A stretch of DNA of 6,454 bases, from the NCBI GenBank assembly GCA_011391455.1, contig JAABQN010000121.1, positions 1 to 6,454 on the forward strand, read 5' to 3'. Position numbers and translations under genes: made by a program. This document shows, piece after piece, positions 5,194 to 6,454 of the stretch. Below the pieces are notes generated by a model. It had not been told where the DNA came from, ran no database searches, and worked only from the letters and a program-made list of their open reading frames with translations. The DNA is from Nitrospiraceae bacterium (GTDB taxonomy: Bacteria > Nitrospirota > Nitrospiria > Nitrospirales > Nitrospiraceae). Every line of letters starts with the position of its first letter. The stretch's first letter is position 1.

Positions 5194-5475
5194 TGAATTT
5201 CAACCCTTCATGAATCTATTACGTACGCTCACTTGATCAACCACTCGGAAACGCGATGGGAAACAGGGCCCATCATAGAATAGGTCTGATGCCATAGGGA
5301 TAGGCTGCTGATTCTCCTGTGGTCAAAATCTAACCCGTGGCCGGTCTCACGTCAACTCAACAGGGATCGGTCTAACCCACGAGTCACTCGACTACGGTGG
5401 TTTTACGCGCGCAAGAATACCCCTTCACGATCAGACGATCAAGAACAAGCCACATGCATGTAGTCCCACAATGAT
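5194..5475. other. Gene-free stretch between membrane-gene remnant and IS end
   Basis: About 280 bases with no credible open frame, no tRNA-like fold and no strong repeat. A short TCTAACCC motif occurs twice, near 5328 and 5371. It probably contains the upstream region of the minus-strand membrane gene, but no clear promoter was seen. Confidence 0.45.
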
Positions 5476-5487
5476 AATGTCCGCTTT
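5476..5487. repeat. Left-end inverted repeat of the IS
   Basis: AATGTCCGCTTT is the exact reverse complement of 84-95. It lies 84 bases before the transposase start at 5572. A second GAAATGTCC lies just inside, near 5498-5506, resembling the GGACATTTCC beside the right-end repeat. Multiple such motifs may be subterminal transposase-binding sites. Confidence 0.5.
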
Positions 5488-5571
5488 GGCCCACGTAGAA
5501 ATGTCCTCTTCGTTGCGAGACTGCTGGATTTCAGACGGAGGGCCGGATGGTCGGAGAGGGACAGGGTCATC

Positions 5572-6454
5572 ATGAGCGTGAAGGAACTCAGGCGGGCGCC
5601 CTCCTGGGGCTGACGCCCCGCCACATCCGGCGCCTCCTCGCGCGGGTGGCGCAGGAAGGCGACCACGGGCTCGTGCATCGGGGACGGGGCAAGCCGTCGA
5701 ACTGACGGAGATCCCGGACAAGCACAAAGCCATGGCCCTGCAACTGTGCGAGCAGTGGTATGGGGATTTTGGACCGACGTTGGCCGCCGAGAAGCTGACC
5801 GAGCGCCACGGAATTATGCTCAGCGACGAGACCCTGCGACGGTGGCTGCGGGAGCACGGCGTCGTGCACTTCACACGGCGGAAGCGGCCGCATCGGGCGT
5901 GGCGGGAGCGGAGAGCGCACGTGAGGGCACTCTTCCAACTGGATGGCTCCCACCATGACTGGTTCGAGGGGCGCGGGCCCCGCTGTGTGCTGATGGCCTA
6001 CATTGACGATGCGAACAGCCGGGTGTTTGCCCGGTTCTATGCGTACGAAGGAACCATCCCGGCGATGGACAGCTTTCAGCGCTATGTGACTCGGTATGGG
6101 ATTCTGCTGGCCGTCTACGCCGATAAACATACGACCTATCAATCGCCAGCCCCGCCCACCGTAGACGAGCAGTTGGCGGGGGTGACGCCCACGAGTCAAT
6201 TTGGGCGAGCGCTGGGCGAGCTGGGGGTCGAGCTCATCGCGGCCCATTCGCCGCAGGCCAAGGGGCGGGTGGATGGGACGATGCGGATGACCCACCACGG
6301 TCGCCCGCTCGACTTTCATGAGATCACGTCTCGGCCCATGAAGGCGGTTGAGGCCAAGAAGGTTCATCGACCGCGGCCCCGGTCACGCCGAGGCCGGATC
6401 ATCCATGGCGCCAACGCCTGCGACCGGAGCGACGAACACAGGCGACGGTGGCGA
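5572..6454 (+). pseudogene. Decayed ISNCY-like (integrase-core DDE) transposase, running off the right end
   Basis: The remnant begins MSVKEL (ATG 5572). It then needs a frame change near 5589 to read the helix-turn-helix segment QAGALLGLTPRHIRRLL, reaches a TGA at 5703-5705, and continues in a third frame from about 5702 with no stop to the window end. That last frame holds the integrase core: LDGSHHDWF with the first catalytic Asp (5942-5944) and YADKHTTY with the second (6122-6124). The third motif, normally KGRVER with the catalytic Glu, reads KGRVDG (6260-6277). It joins directly to the late segment MTHHGRPLDFHEI, so an internal deletion removed the Glu and perhaps 100 codons. A further shift near 6370-6379 moves the tail out of frame. 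At least three lesions plus a lost catalytic residue make it inactive. The tail and stop match 1-85. The family name is from motif recall, and IS481-like integrase-core families are the alternative. Confidence 0.75.
6378..6454. repeat. Terminal direct repeat, copy 2 (identical to 1-77)
   Basis: These 77 bases repeat the start of the window exactly, within the transposase tail. Joining the ends restores a continuous transposase tail, its stop (83-85) and the right inverted repeat (84-95), in proper order behind the left inverted repeat at 5476. This supports a circle or loop of 6,377 bases. Confidence 0.95.

Noticed and set aside
5588..6367. 259-codon minus-strand frame
   Set aside because: It is the shadow of the transposase remnant, which shows integrase-core motifs on the plus strand.
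1..6454. Small plasmid
   Set aside because: The ends overlap, but no replication, partition or mobilisation gene and no iteron array was seen. IS-bounded chromosomal DNA is simpler.
1..6454. CRISPR array, tRNA or rRNA
   Set aside because: No regularly spaced repeats, cloverleaf candidate or ribosomal RNA segment was found on either strand.

Overview
The window looks like accessory or semi-accessory DNA from a nitrite-oxidising, Nitrospira-like bacterium. This is inferred from a cytochrome c gene next to copper nitrite reductase (NirK)-like genes and a DUF1566 exported protein, with moderate GC and strong AGGAGG ribosome sites. Taxonomy was not tested.

Layout: the first ~100 bases are the tail of a decayed insertion sequence. 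An exported FKBP-type prolyl isomerase follows (222-914), ending at a strong hairpin. A ~550-base gene-free stretch holds a 23-bp-stem hairpin ending in a T run and a plausible extended -10 promoter. Then comes a tight plus-strand cluster: a small periplasmic cytochrome c (1464-1889), two tandem NirK paralogues (1935-2912 and 2988-3992) and an exported DUF1566/Lcl-domain protein (4110-4640). Beyond a GC-rich hairpin the DNA is debris: a minus-strand membrane-protein gene cut short and joined to an IS630-type transposase remnant, a gene-free stretch, and a frameshifted, internally deleted ISNCY-like transposase running off the right end.

The main discovery is in the two NirK paralogues, whose copper-site losses are complementary. 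Copy A (1935) keeps all four type 1 copper ligands, the catalytic Asp and the two type 2 His ligands of domain 1, but has lost the domain 2 residues corresponding to His255 and His306. Copy B (2988) has lost the type 1 Cys and both domain 1 type 2 His, but keeps exactly those two domain 2 His. In NirK trimers the type 2 site lies between neighbouring subunits, domain 1 of one facing domain 2 of the next. An A-B interface would therefore rebuild a complete active site that neither protein has alone. The inferred system is an obligate heteromeric nitrite reductase, fed by the adjacent cytochrome c through the type 1 copper of A.

The first 77 bases are identical to the last 77. The sequence therefore closes on itself as a 6,377-base circle, or it is a loop through a repeated insertion sequence in the assembly. 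Across this join the transposase tail and a matching 12-base inverted repeat are restored, so one IS of roughly 1.1 kb would span the join.
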